Source of the DNA: Desulfosarcina widdelii
GTDB lineage: Bacteria; Desulfobacterota; Desulfobacteria; Desulfobacterales; Desulfosarcinaceae
Direction: 5' to 3'
Length of the DNA: 64,000 nt
Assembly: GCF_009688965.1 (NCBI RefSeq)
Contig: NZ_AP021875.1
Coordinates: 6,987,001 to 7,051,000, forward strand
In this document: in pieces, positions 16,675 to 24,025 of the stretch
Position numbering within the stretch: position 1 is the first letter of the stretch
Layout of the letters: the number at the start of each line of letters is the position of its first letter
Made by a program: the position numbers and the translations under genes
Notes under the pieces: model-generated
The model's input: only the letters and a program-made list of their open reading frames with translations
What the model was told of the DNA's origin: nothing
The model's database searches: none

Positions 16675-17502
16675 ATGGAAAGTACAATTGTAAATAATCT
16701 TCGGCCTGAGTTCGAGCCGGTGGCAGTCGTCTGGAGTAATACAATTCCCGATGATGCGTTTCAGTATAAGAAGGGCAGGTTTGGATGCATCCTTTATCTC
16801 TTCGCCGAGGCCGCCCGACGCGGAAAGGTTGCCGGTGGCAATCGAGAGACGATACCATGCAATGGCGGTCGTGCCGCCTTAGGGTTGGGTGTCGATTTTG
16901 ATGCCTCGGATGAACAACTTGACCGCTACGCTGCTGTATTCAGCAAGGGACTCCAATCCACCGGCAATCGAAAGGCATACCAGAAACAGATAGACGCTGC
17001 GCCAAAGAACTGGAGGAATTTGCTTGAATATGGTGAGCGAAGACACTGCAGTGCGGAACTGGCTAGGGATTGGATACTGCATGGATTACCCCGCTACGAT
17101 ATTCCCTACGAGTATGTGCTATTCAAGCCTCTGAGCCGCACCGAGTCTGCCGAGAACATCCGTTCCGTCATTTTCCCGGTGAGTCCGATGGAGCTTGCCG
17201 GTCTGTTCGTGCTTGCAGGATCGGTGATGACAGGGACCGATCCTGTTCAAGTGCCCCAAGGTGCGGACTGCAACACCATTACAGCTTTCGCCTATGCCCA
17301 GGCCGACCTCGATGCTCCCAGGGCGGTTATGGGCATGTTGGGCGTAGACGGCAGGGAGGTCATGAAAAAGCGGTTTCGCGATGATATTCTGACACTCACT
17401 TTACCAAAACCGCTTTTCGATCGCATGGAGGAGGAGGCTGACGACTGCGTATTCCAAATCCCGTCATGGAAAAGATTGGTAAAAACAATTCGCAAGAGGT
17501 GA
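16675..17502 (+). CDS. DUF169 family protein
   Basis: A 275-aa cytoplasmic protein of the DUF169 (COG2043) family, whose biochemical role is not established. Visible family blocks are VVWSNTIPDDAFQYKKGRFGC near the N-terminus, CNGGRAALGLGVDF, a central LFKPLS segment, FPVSPMELAGLFVLAG and a DCNTITAFAY segment near the C-terminus. Conserved cysteines sit in FGC, PCNGG and ADCN, and the family is suspected of binding a metal or cofactor. I use the ATG at 16675 rather than the GTG at 16633 because family similarity begins just after it. It is the first gene downstream of the IS4 element and overlaps the upstream part of the next reading frame, so it belongs to the same transcription unit as the hydrolase gene. 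Confidence 0.82.
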   Translation: MESTIVNNLRPEFEPVAVVWSNTIPDDAFQYKKGRFGCILYLFAEAARRGKVAGGNRETIPCNGGRAALGLGVDFDASDEQLDRYAAVFSKGLQSTGNRKAYQKQIDAAPKNWRNLLEYGERRHCSAELARDWILHGLPRYDIPYEYVLFKPLSRTESAENIRSVIFPVSPMELAGLFVLAGSVMTGTDPVQVPQGADCNTITAFAYAQADLDAPRAVMGMLGVDGREVMKKRFRDDILTLTLPKPLFDRMEEEADDCVFQIPSWKRLVKTIRKR

Positions 17503-17510
17503 GATCAATT

Positions 17511-19460
17511 ATGATTGGATTTAAAACCGAACGATTCTCGCTATCCCGAAAAGTGATTCCACTGCTATTTCTGATGTGTTTGATACCGATGGGCTGCGCG
17601 TTGATAAAATCGAAAGCGGACATTGACAAAAGCCTGGAATACACTGTTATCGTTGGACGCGTCCTGGCAAACGCCTCGGGAAACGGGCCGATCGTTGTCG
17701 CCGCGCACGCAATGGATGAAGGCACCCCCGACTTTCACTATACGGTCCTGCATGAATCCGGTGAATATGAACTCATGCTGGTTCCGGGCAAATACGAGAT
17801 CTTTGCCTATCGGGATGAGAACCGCGACCTGGTTTATGATGCAGGTGAGCCGGCAGGTCAATATGGCAATCAGGGATCGCTGTGTGTTCCGGCCGTTGGA
17901 GTGGTTTTCGATATCGATATCGTTATCCCGCCTGGAGGAGCAACAACAGCGATCCCCCATGGAACCATCATTTCGTCGTCACGACCGAACAAACTATACA
18001 GCCGCCAGGCAGGCGACATAACGGATTTGGACGACGAACGCTTTTCCGAAGAAATTGGCACCAGAGGCTTTTGGGAACCGATGTCCTTTTTCAGGCAGTT
18101 TGGCGGCAATATCTATTTCCTCGAGGAATATGATCCCGAAAAGACACCGATCCTTTTTATTCACGGTGCCGGCGGAACCCCCAGAGGATGGCGAAATTTT
18201 GTCGAGCACATCGACAGAACCCGTTTTCAACCATGGTTTTTTTATTACCCGAGCGGTGCCCGCATCGATAGCATGTCATACCTGTTGCTATGGAAACTGA
18301 TTAATCTCCAAACCAAATATCAATTCAACCAGATTTTTATTACGGCACACAGCATGGGCGGGCTGGTGGCCAGATCCTTTATTGTCAATTATGGCCGGCA
18401 ATTTCCCTGCGTAAAACTGTTTGTTTCCCTGGCGACGCCATGGGGAGGGGACAGGATGGCCGAATACGGTGTTCAGCAATCTCCGGTCGTGATTCCGAGC
18501 TGGATCGATATGCAGCCCGAAGGGGATTTCATCAAATCGTTGTACAGAATGAAGATGCCGGAGTCGGTTCGCTTCTACATGTTTTGCGGCCACAATGGAA
18601 ATCGCAACCCGTTTCAATCGAACAACGATGGAACCATCACCCTGTCCAGCATCCTTGATTACAGAGCCCAATCCGAGGCCGAAATGAATTATGTATTCGA
18701 TGAAGACCATACAAGCATCCTTTTCAGCCAGGCCATCTTGAATCAGTACAACACCATTCTCGATGAATGCGACGAAAAAATGAGTGTATCCCGCAATCGA
18801 TCCGAGGGATATGTGAGGATTCACTTTTCATTCGACGATGAATTCGACGGTGTGAGACCGGTGCATATGTTTATCCTTCATCCCTCCGGCAAAAAAGACG
18901 CGGATACCGTTATCTGCTTAAGGGATGAGGACAATGGAAAAGTACTTGGTCCCTTTCCTTCCGGGGAATACGTTGCGAGCATGATTACACCGGCAGCCAG
19001 ACCAAAGAAAAATAATATCCAGGTTTCCATTCATAGCCATACTACAAAAGACCTGAATTTCGATTTTATACCGGACGGCGTGATTCGCGGATGCGTTGCC
19101 GCCGCGTTGACACCGGAGGAAAAATCCATCGGAATGCCGGATTATCGATACCGATCCGCCGACAGCAGCATCGAGATTGAGTCGATCGTATTGAAAGGCA
19201 GCGGGTTATATCGAAAACTCGGACCAATCGAAGACAAAAACATCGACTATGACGATTTTCTCAACAATAGCTACCTTATTTCACGCGATGATTTTTGCAT
19301 CGACACATGCTTTGGTTTCTTTGGATTGCCGACCGGGGCTTACAAACTCATTATCAAGGCCAACGGCTATCAATCCATCGAAAAGGACTATTCCGTCAGC
19401 CCCGGCATCCTTCAATATTTCAGGATAACCGAATTGACGCCCACTCCCCGACGTGAGTGA
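17511..19460 (+). CDS. Lipoprotein with alpha/beta hydrolase domain
   Basis: A 649-aa predicted envelope hydrolase. The N-terminus has a basic start, a hydrophobic segment and LIPMGC, an imperfect but plausible lipobox, so it is probably a lipoprotein. Residues about 40-140 form a beta-rich domain resembling carboxypeptidase-regulatory-like folds (YEIFAYRDENRDLVYDAGEP). The middle is an alpha/beta hydrolase: LFIHGAGGTPRGW (oxyanion loop), nucleophile elbow AHSMGG with Ser281, and a DEDHTSILFS segment that may carry the catalytic histidine. The C-terminal 250 residues are again beta-rich. The ATG at 17511 has GAGGTGAG upstream and is preferred to 17466. It is coupled to the methyltransferase gene downstream. 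A lipase, esterase or PGAP1-like role is possible; the substrate is unknown. Confidence 0.78.
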   Translation: MIGFKTERFSLSRKVIPLLFLMCLIPMGCALIKSKADIDKSLEYTVIVGRVLANASGNGPIVVAAHAMDEGTPDFHYTVLHESGEYELMLVPGKYEIFAYRDENRDLVYDAGEPAGQYGNQGSLCVPAVGVVFDIDIVIPPGGATTAIPHGTIISSSRPNKLYSRQAGDITDLDDERFSEEIGTRGFWEPMSFFRQFGGNIYFLEEYDPEKTPILFIHGAGGTPRGWRNFVEHIDRTRFQPWFFYYPSGARIDSMSYLLLWKLINLQTKYQFNQIFITAHSMGGLVARSFIVNYGRQFPCVKLFVSLATPWGGDRMAEYGVQQSPVVIPSWIDMQPEGDFIKSLYRMKMPESVRFYMFCGHNGNRNPFQSNNDGTITLSSILDYRAQSEAEMNYVFDEDHTSILFSQAILNQYNTILDECDEKMSVSRNRSEGYVRIHFSFDDEFDGVRPVHMFILHPSGKKDADTVICLRDEDNGKVLGPFPSGEYVASMITPAARPKKNNIQVSIHSHTTKDLNFDFIPDGVIRGCVAAALTPEEKSIGMPDYRYRSADSSIEIESIVLKGSGLYRKLGPIEDKNIDYDDFLNNSYLISRDDFCIDTCFGFFGLPTGAYKLIIKANGYQSIEKDYSVSPGILQYFRITELTPTPRRE

Positions 19461-19483
19461 AGCGAATCGAAAGGATAGCCGCG

Positions 19484-20143
19484 ATGAATGTTACGACCTT
19501 CTTCTCCCGACAGGCGCGCAAGCCGACCGGTTTATTTGGGCGATGGATTATGTCCAGCATTTTCGATTTCGGCAACGCACCGCTAAATCGATTCGTTTAT
19601 TCCATCATGGCGCCGCAGGCCGGTGACCACATTCTGGACGTCGGATGCGGCACCGGAAAATTGATCGGCAGGATAGCGCGGCAAACGGATGGTTGCGTCG
19701 CGGAAGGCATCGATTTCTCAGCGTCGATGGTGGCGATTGCCCGGCGTAAAAATGGAAAGCACATTGCAGCGGGCAAGGTTTGCATTCATGATGGCAATGT
19801 AGACCATTTGCAGATTCCAGCCGGCACTTTTACCAAAATCTGCAGCGTCAATACCATTTATTTCTGGCCGGCCCCGGAATCGACCATCAAGAAAATGGTT
19901 CAACTGTTAAAACCGGGGGGAATGCTGGTTTTGGGGTACGAGGATATTGCCCAGCTAAAAAAGCGCAGACTGGATACGGAAGTTTTTCGGTTATATTCCA
20001 AAGACGAGGTCGAGAAGCTTGTGCACAATTCCGAATCTGCATTCGATGTCACGACGCAATCGATGGGTATCGGTCTATCTGTTTTTCATTGCACGGTCGC
20101 TACCAAACAAAAGGAGCAAAGCGATGATTGTCACGCCTCTTGA
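19484..20143 (+). CDS. Class I SAM-dependent methyltransferase
   Basis: A 219-aa cytoplasmic methyltransferase. Motif I ILDVGCGTGKLIGRIA binds S-adenosylmethionine; motif II/III shows AEGIDFSASMVAIARR, and after it come NTIYFWPAPESTIKKM and LLKPGGMLVLGYED (motif post-III). The family label is the UbiE/ArsM-like methyltransferase 11/25 group. The ATG at 19484 has AAGGAT upstream and starts MNVTTFFSRQARKP; the GTG at 19457 would overlap the previous stop by four bases, but those extra residues do not look conserved. It lies within the tight plus-strand run. Nothing in the sequence names the acceptor molecule. Confidence 0.83.
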   Translation: MNVTTFFSRQARKPTGLFGRWIMSSIFDFGNAPLNRFVYSIMAPQAGDHILDVGCGTGKLIGRIARQTDGCVAEGIDFSASMVAIARRKNGKHIAAGKVCIHDGNVDHLQIPAGTFTKICSVNTIYFWPAPESTIKKMVQLLKPGGMLVLGYEDIAQLKKRRLDTEVFRLYSKDEVEKLVHNSESAFDVTTQSMGIGLSVFHCTVATKQKEQSDDCHAS

Positions 20144-20365
20144 GAATCGTCCCGTACTGGAGCCTTGCACGCTTCCGGAACTGAATTGTCAGGTGGACCC
20201 ATATATCGGAATATAGAAACAATATTGGACCGCCATTTCCCGGATTTGAAAGAGCCGATCAGAACCGCGGTTTTTTCAAAAGAGCAAGCATATTGGCAAA
20301 CACTCAGGCAAAACCTGTTAAGAATTCAACGAGAAAGCAAACTGAACCTGAGCATTCATGTATAG
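20124..20365 (+). pseudogene. Small ORF, apparently frameshifted
   Basis: An ATG at 20124 with an AAGGAG ribosome site encodes MIVTPLENRPVLEPCTLPEL... for 30 codons and then meets TAG at 20214. A second frame, open from about 20165 to 20365, encodes GGPIYRNIETILDRHFPDLKE... and has no good start of its own. Joined by a one-base shift near 20200 they would make one protein of about 79 residues, overlapping the end of the methyltransferase gene and followed 18 bases later by the DUF3786 gene. The single shift could be natural decay, a sequencing error or programmed frameshifting. The family is unknown. Confidence 0.5.
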
Positions 20366-20383
20366 GCGAATAAGGAGCGACAG

Positions 20384-21022
20384 ATGGGAGATACGAATCC
20401 GGTTTTTAAAGAAAATAGCGAAAACTACCTGAGGCAGTTGGATTACACCCAACTTTCACGGTGGGAATCGATCCTGGACATAACCGTTGACGAAAAGAGA
20501 AAAACGGTTCAGATTCCTTTTTTCCAGACGAATTACCGGGTGTCGCCCTTCGGTGTGGTAGACGGCCAGGGACAACGGCCCGATTATGGGATCTGCGTGA
20601 TTCTGATTAAATACCTGTTGATGTGTCCGCTAAAAGTTCCCAACGGGAAGGAATGGATCAATTACCGCGATTTTGCCGACTCGGGCCAGTCACAGAATGC
20701 CGGTTTGGCCAACTATGCGGCGGTGAAAATTCAGAAACGGTATGCGGGGAATCTCTACCGGCTCAAGGCGGCGGTCAGCACACTTGGGGGTTGTTCGCCT
20801 GACAGCGATTATCCATACGACCTTTCGGCGGTCATAACGGCGCTTCCACGGATTCCGATTCTGTTTTTGTACAACGATGCCGACGCGCATTTCCCCGCCC
20901 AGGCTTTCATTTTATACGAGCGGCGGGCGGATCGGTTTCTGGATTCCGAGTGCCGGGTCATGCTCGACTGGTATCTGCTGGAACATTTGAAAGCGGCTGA
21001 ACGGTCATTTGAAGCGGTGTGA
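20384..21022 (+). CDS. DUF3786 family protein
   Basis: A 212-aa cytoplasmic protein that I recognise as DUF3786. Blocks that fit are the N-terminal ENYLRQLDY, the central YGICVILIKYLLMCP and a WINYRDFADSGQSQN segment, SAVITALPRIPILFLYNDADAHFPAQAFILYE and C-terminal DSECRVMLDWYLLEHLK. The function of this family is not established. AAGGAGCG precedes the ATG. It lies between the small frameshifted ORF and a 75-aa gene, all on the plus strand with short gaps, as part of the DUF169-hydrolase-methyltransferase run. DUF169 and DUF3786 occurring together in one run is a context clue that deserves comparison across genomes. Confidence 0.78.
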   Translation: MGDTNPVFKENSENYLRQLDYTQLSRWESILDITVDEKRKTVQIPFFQTNYRVSPFGVVDGQGQRPDYGICVILIKYLLMCPLKVPNGKEWINYRDFADSGQSQNAGLANYAAVKIQKRYAGNLYRLKAAVSTLGGCSPDSDYPYDLSAVITALPRIPILFLYNDADAHFPAQAFILYERRADRFLDSECRVMLDWYLLEHLKAAERSFEAV

Positions 21023-21037
21023 TCAGGAGGAACTGAA

Positions 21038-21265
21038 ATGAACCCACCCCAAGACCAGTCTGACAAAAAGAAAATGGAGATAGCCGTTCAGATTGCAGAG
21101 TTGTCTAAACTTCTCGGTATGATACCTTCAGATGATACAATTCAGATCAAGGCGCCTATGACCCAAAACGAAATGGTTTTATCGGATTGGCTCGGTGCCA
21201 CTAGGCGCTCCTTTTTAAAATTATCGTTGTTGATCGGCAAGGAGTTGGATATTCAATTGCCATAG
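21038..21265 (+). CDS. Small protein, unknown function
   Basis: A 75-residue protein with no recognised family. A TCAGGAGGAACTGAA ribosome site precedes the ATG by the proper distance. It is polar and lysine-rich at the N-terminus, then has a helical QIAELSKLLGMI segment and a C-terminal hydrophobic helix (SFLKLSLLIGKEL). No membrane segment of full length is present. It starts 15 bases after the DUF3786 stop, so it is cotranscribed with that gene. Confidence 0.6.
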   Translation: MNPPQDQSDKKKMEIAVQIAELSKLLGMIPSDDTIQIKAPMTQNEMVLSDWLGATRRSFLKLSLLIGKELDIQLP

Positions 21266-21282
21266 GAGCAACGAGAATAAGC

Positions 21283-21336
21283 ATGAAAAAGGTACTATTG
21301 GCAGGAATAACCGGATATTTGGCGACACAATTATAA
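21283..21336 (+). pseudogene. 17-codon stub of an SDR/NAD(P)-epimerase gene
   Basis: An ATG at 21283 preceded by TAGGAGC encodes MKKVLLAGITGYLATQL and stops at 21336. The pattern KKVLLAG-TGYL is the first strand and glycine-rich loop of an NAD(P)-binding Rossmann epimerase (GxxGxxG). Here only the first 17 codons remain; the rest of the gene is gone, and the next gene starts 31 bases later. It looks like the 5' stub left after a deletion. Confidence 0.55.
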
Positions 21337-21367
21337 AATTTTAACCCGATGCGAGCAGGAGGAAACA

Positions 21368-22180
21368 ATGGAAGTCAAACAGGTAAAACTGGTCTATTTT
21401 TCACCCACTGGAACCACTCAAAGAGTGTTGGAAGGCATCGCCAAAGGGATCGCCGTTCAAGATGTCAAGCAGATTAATCTGACTCTTCCGGAGGGAATGC
21501 AACAAGCAATACCACCCTTTTCGGATGAACTCGTAATTATCGGTGCGCCTGTTTACGGTGGCCGTTTGCCGATTGACGCAATCAAACGACTCAAAAATCT
21601 AAACGCATATAACACGTTGGCGGTTCTCGTCGTTGTATATGGGAACCGGGAGTTTGAAGATGCACTGTTGGAACTAAAAAATCTTTCGATTGAGTTGGGC
21701 TTTTATCCGGTCGCCGGTGCTGCATTCATCGGGGAACACTCTTTTGCGACAGAGGCTGTCCCCATCGCCAATGGACGCCCGGACAGCCAGGACGTTCAAA
21801 GAGCAATGGATTTTGGAGCAAAAATCAAAAATAAAATCGCAGTGCTGAACTCGCCTGATGTTCAAACGGATTTGGAGATACCCGGCAGTTATCCATATGA
21901 AGCAGGCGGAGCGCGACCCATGGCGGTTGCACCGGTGACCATGGAAGACACGTGCACCGTTTGCGGGACGTGCGCCAGTGTATGTCCGACCGGCGCCGTT
22001 TCAGTGAACGGAAGTGTGGCAACCGAAATCGAGCTGTGCATCCGCTGCTGTGCCTGTATAAAAAACTGTCCCGAAGGCGCAAGGGTTATGGAAGACAGCA
22101 AGTGGAAAAATATTGCCACCTGGTTAAATGAAAATTGCAGTATTCGAAAAGAGCCCCAACTTTTTGGGGTGAAGGTGTGA
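21368..22180 (+). CDS. EFR1-family flavodoxin-ferredoxin protein
   Basis: A 270-aa electron-transfer protein. Residues 1-165 are flavodoxin-like: FSPTGTTQRVLEGIA at the start is the FMN phosphate-binding loop, and GAPVYGGRLP follows. The C-terminal region (about 195-245) has two 4Fe-4S motifs, CTVCGTCASVCPTGA and CIRCCACIKNCPEGA, each C-x2-C-x2-C-x3-C. This is the EFR1 architecture found in anaerobes, a soluble cytoplasmic carrier that can feed electrons to low-potential reductions. GCAGGAGGAA precedes the ATG. It closes the plus-strand run and is followed by the cobalamin riboswitch. It could supply electrons to the upstream genes or to the BzaF-like radical enzyme downstream; neither is shown by the sequence. 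Confidence 0.88.
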   Translation: MEVKQVKLVYFSPTGTTQRVLEGIAKGIAVQDVKQINLTLPEGMQQAIPPFSDELVIIGAPVYGGRLPIDAIKRLKNLNAYNTLAVLVVVYGNREFEDALLELKNLSIELGFYPVAGAAFIGEHSFATEAVPIANGRPDSQDVQRAMDFGAKIKNKIAVLNSPDVQTDLEIPGSYPYEAGGARPMAVAPVTMEDTCTVCGTCASVCPTGAVSVNGSVATEIELCIRCCACIKNCPEGARVMEDSKWKNIATWLNENCSIRKEPQLFGVKV

Positions 22181-22280
22181 ATTCAATACACGGTAAACCA
22201 CAAAATTCGGTGCGGATGGCCAAAGAAATCCGTTGACAGGCCGCTGCAGTTTTTTTACATCTCCAACATAATTGGTTATC

Positions 22281-22502
22281 GATCCTTTCGGTGCCCGCAC
22301 GCCATCAGGCGTGCCCGGGATAATAGGGAACCCGGTGCGATTCCGGGACGAACCCGTCGCTGTGAGCGGGGACGAAAGCCGCAATTACCACTGCATCGTC
22401 TACAGACAGTACTGATCCAGAAATAGGTACTGGGACACGAAACGATGCGGGAAGGCGCGGCAAGTAGAGCGATCCGCAAGTCAGAAAACCTGCCTGAAGG
22501 AA
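22281..22502 (+). promoter_or_regulatory. Cobalamin (adenosylcobalamin) riboswitch
   Basis: The conserved elements occur in order: tcggtgccc start, gggataatagggaacccggtg (22316-22336), gacgaacccgtcgctgtgagcggggacg, the long variable arm, gggaaggcgcggcaagtag, and the B12 box with gcaagtcagaaaacctgcc (ending about 22494). The ends (tcctttcgg, ctgaagga) can pair as P1. It controls the downstream ThiC-like and cobT genes and should shut them off when cobalamin is plentiful. Confidence 0.93.
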
Positions 22503-22523
22503 GCCTGTCCTGGTGGTGATGGC

Positions 22524-22566
22524 AAAACCCCAGACTGAAAATTCATTTTTCGGTCCGGGGTTTTTT
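22524..22566 (+). terminator. Riboswitch expression-platform terminator
   Basis: A stem with outer arm aaaacccc (22524-22531) and matching ggggtttt followed by a U run (to 22566) sits between the B12 box and the gene start. It also proves that translation cannot begin at 22513. Confidence 0.85.
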
Positions 22567-22614
22567 GTTGGCCGCGCCGGCCGCTTCCCGGTACCAATGA
22601 ACATGGGAGAATTT

Positions 22615-23934
22615 ATGAAAACGCAGATCGAATTGGCGCGGGAAGGCGTTGTCACGAAACAGATGCAGACAGTGGCGGCGGACGAGAACATGGATGCAGA
22701 ACGGGTGCGCGATGGGGTGGCCAAAGGTCAGATTGTCATCCCCAACAATCCGTTTTGTAAAGAACGGAAGGTGGTGGGCATCGGACGGGGGCTGCGCACC
22801 AAGGTCAATGCTTCCATCGGAACGTCGTCGGATATCTGCGACATCGACCTGGAGGTGAGAAAAGCGGTGGCGGCCGAAGAGGAGGGGGCCGACACCCTTA
22901 TGGAGCTGTCCGCCGCCGGCGATCTGGATGCCGTTCGCCGGGCCGTTTTGGCAGCCACCAGCCGGCCGGTGGGCAACGTTCCCCTTTATCAGGCTTTCAA
23001 GGAGACGATCCGTAGGACTCGCAATCCCGCCAAGCTGGATCCGGAATACCTCTTCGACCTTATCGAACGGCAGTTGGTCGACGGCCTCAGCTTCATGGCC
23101 ATTCACTGCGGCATCAACCAATACACCATCCGGCGTCTGAGAAAACAGGGCTTTCGCTACGGCGGCCTGGCCTCTAAGGGCGGAACCTTCATGGTGGCCT
23201 GGATGGACATGAATGGAAAGGAGAATCCGCTCTACGAGCAGTTCGACCGGGTTTGCAGCCTGATGAAAAAATATGACGCCGTGCTATCCCTGGGCAACGG
23301 CATCCGTGCCGGTGCGATCCACGACAGTCATGACCGGGCGCAGATGGCCGAGATGATTGTCAACTGCGAACTGGCAGAAATCGGCCGTGCGATGGGCTGC
23401 CAGACCATGGTGGAAGGGCCGGGACATGTGCCCCTGGATGAGATTGCCGGCAACATCATGCTGGAAAAGCGAATGAGCGGCAACGCCCCCTACTATGTGC
23501 TGGGTCCCATCCCAACTGATGTGGGCGCCGGCTACGATCACGTCACCGCTGCCATCGGTGCGGCCGCCTCGGCCCGACACGGCGCCGACCTGATCTGTTA
23601 TATCACCCCGGCCGAGCACCTGTCCCTGCCCACAGAGGCCGATGTGCGCGAAGGGGTACGGGTCACTCGGCTGGCCGTCCATATCGGCGACCTGAGTAAA
23701 TACCCTGAGCGCCGCGAGCGCGACCGCCAGGCTGCCATGGCCCGGCGGGACATGCGCTGGGGAGATCTGCAGGATCTGCTCCTGTTTCCCGAGGTGGCCC
23801 GGGCCATCCGGGACAGCCGTCGGCCAGAGCAGTCGAAAACCTGCACCATGTGCGGCGATTTTTGCGCCATGAAAAAGGGGATGGAAATTTTCGACAAGGA
23901 AATTTCCGGTGATAAGGTCGCAAATCTTGGATGA
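22615..23934 (+). CDS. bzaF: ThiC-like radical SAM enzyme, probable 5-hydroxybenzimidazole synthase BzaF
   Basis: ThiC-family proteins rearrange aminoimidazole ribotide (AIR) with SAM and a 4Fe-4S cluster. BzaF homologues make 5-hydroxybenzimidazole, a corrinoid lower-ligand precursor, instead of the thiamin pyrimidine. The sequence shows ThiC blocks: NPFCKERKVVGIGRGLRTKVNAS-G, MAIHCGINQYTI, GNGIRAGAIHDSHD, MVEGPGHVPLDEI, GAGYDHVTAAIGA and YITPAEHLSLP. The C-terminal cysteines are 410, 413 and 417, spaced C-x2-C-x3-C. Thiamin genes are normally under a TPP riboswitch; here the gene follows a cobalamin riboswitch and precedes cobT, which argues for BzaF. The ATG at 22615 (GGGAGA upstream, downstream of the terminator) is used. 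Telling BzaF from ThiC by sequence needs an alignment; no bzaC, bzaD or bzaE is nearby. Confidence 0.83.
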   Translation: MKTQIELAREGVVTKQMQTVAADENMDAERVRDGVAKGQIVIPNNPFCKERKVVGIGRGLRTKVNASIGTSSDICDIDLEVRKAVAAEEEGADTLMELSAAGDLDAVRRAVLAATSRPVGNVPLYQAFKETIRRTRNPAKLDPEYLFDLIERQLVDGLSFMAIHCGINQYTIRRLRKQGFRYGGLASKGGTFMVAWMDMNGKENPLYEQFDRVCSLMKKYDAVLSLGNGIRAGAIHDSHDRAQMAEMIVNCELAEIGRAMGCQTMVEGPGHVPLDEIAGNIMLEKRMSGNAPYYVLGPIPTDVGAGYDHVTAAIGAAASARHGADLICYITPAEHLSLPTEADVREGVRVTRLAVHIGDLSKYPERRERDRQAAMARRDMRWGDLQDLLLFPEVARAIRDSRRPEQSKTCTMCGDFCAMKKGMEIFDKEISGDKVANLG

Positions 23935-24025
23935 AATGCCGGTACCCCATAACTCGCCCCCATGCTCAGCGTGGGAGCGTTGATCCAAATATCAATCGAA
24001 GGCATTTATCTGTAAGGAGGACATC

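Noticed and set aside
17466..17510. Upstream start of the lipoprotein hydrolase
   Set aside because: The extra 15 residues lack a ribosome site and would spoil the signal peptide; ATG 17511 is better supported.
22281..22502. TPP riboswitch before the ThiC-like gene
   Set aside because: The conserved boxes are those of the cobalamin type; no thi-box was seen.
22513..22614. Start of the ThiC-like protein at 22513
   Set aside because: It would lie upstream of the terminator stem of the expression platform; the ATG at 22615 has a ribosome site.
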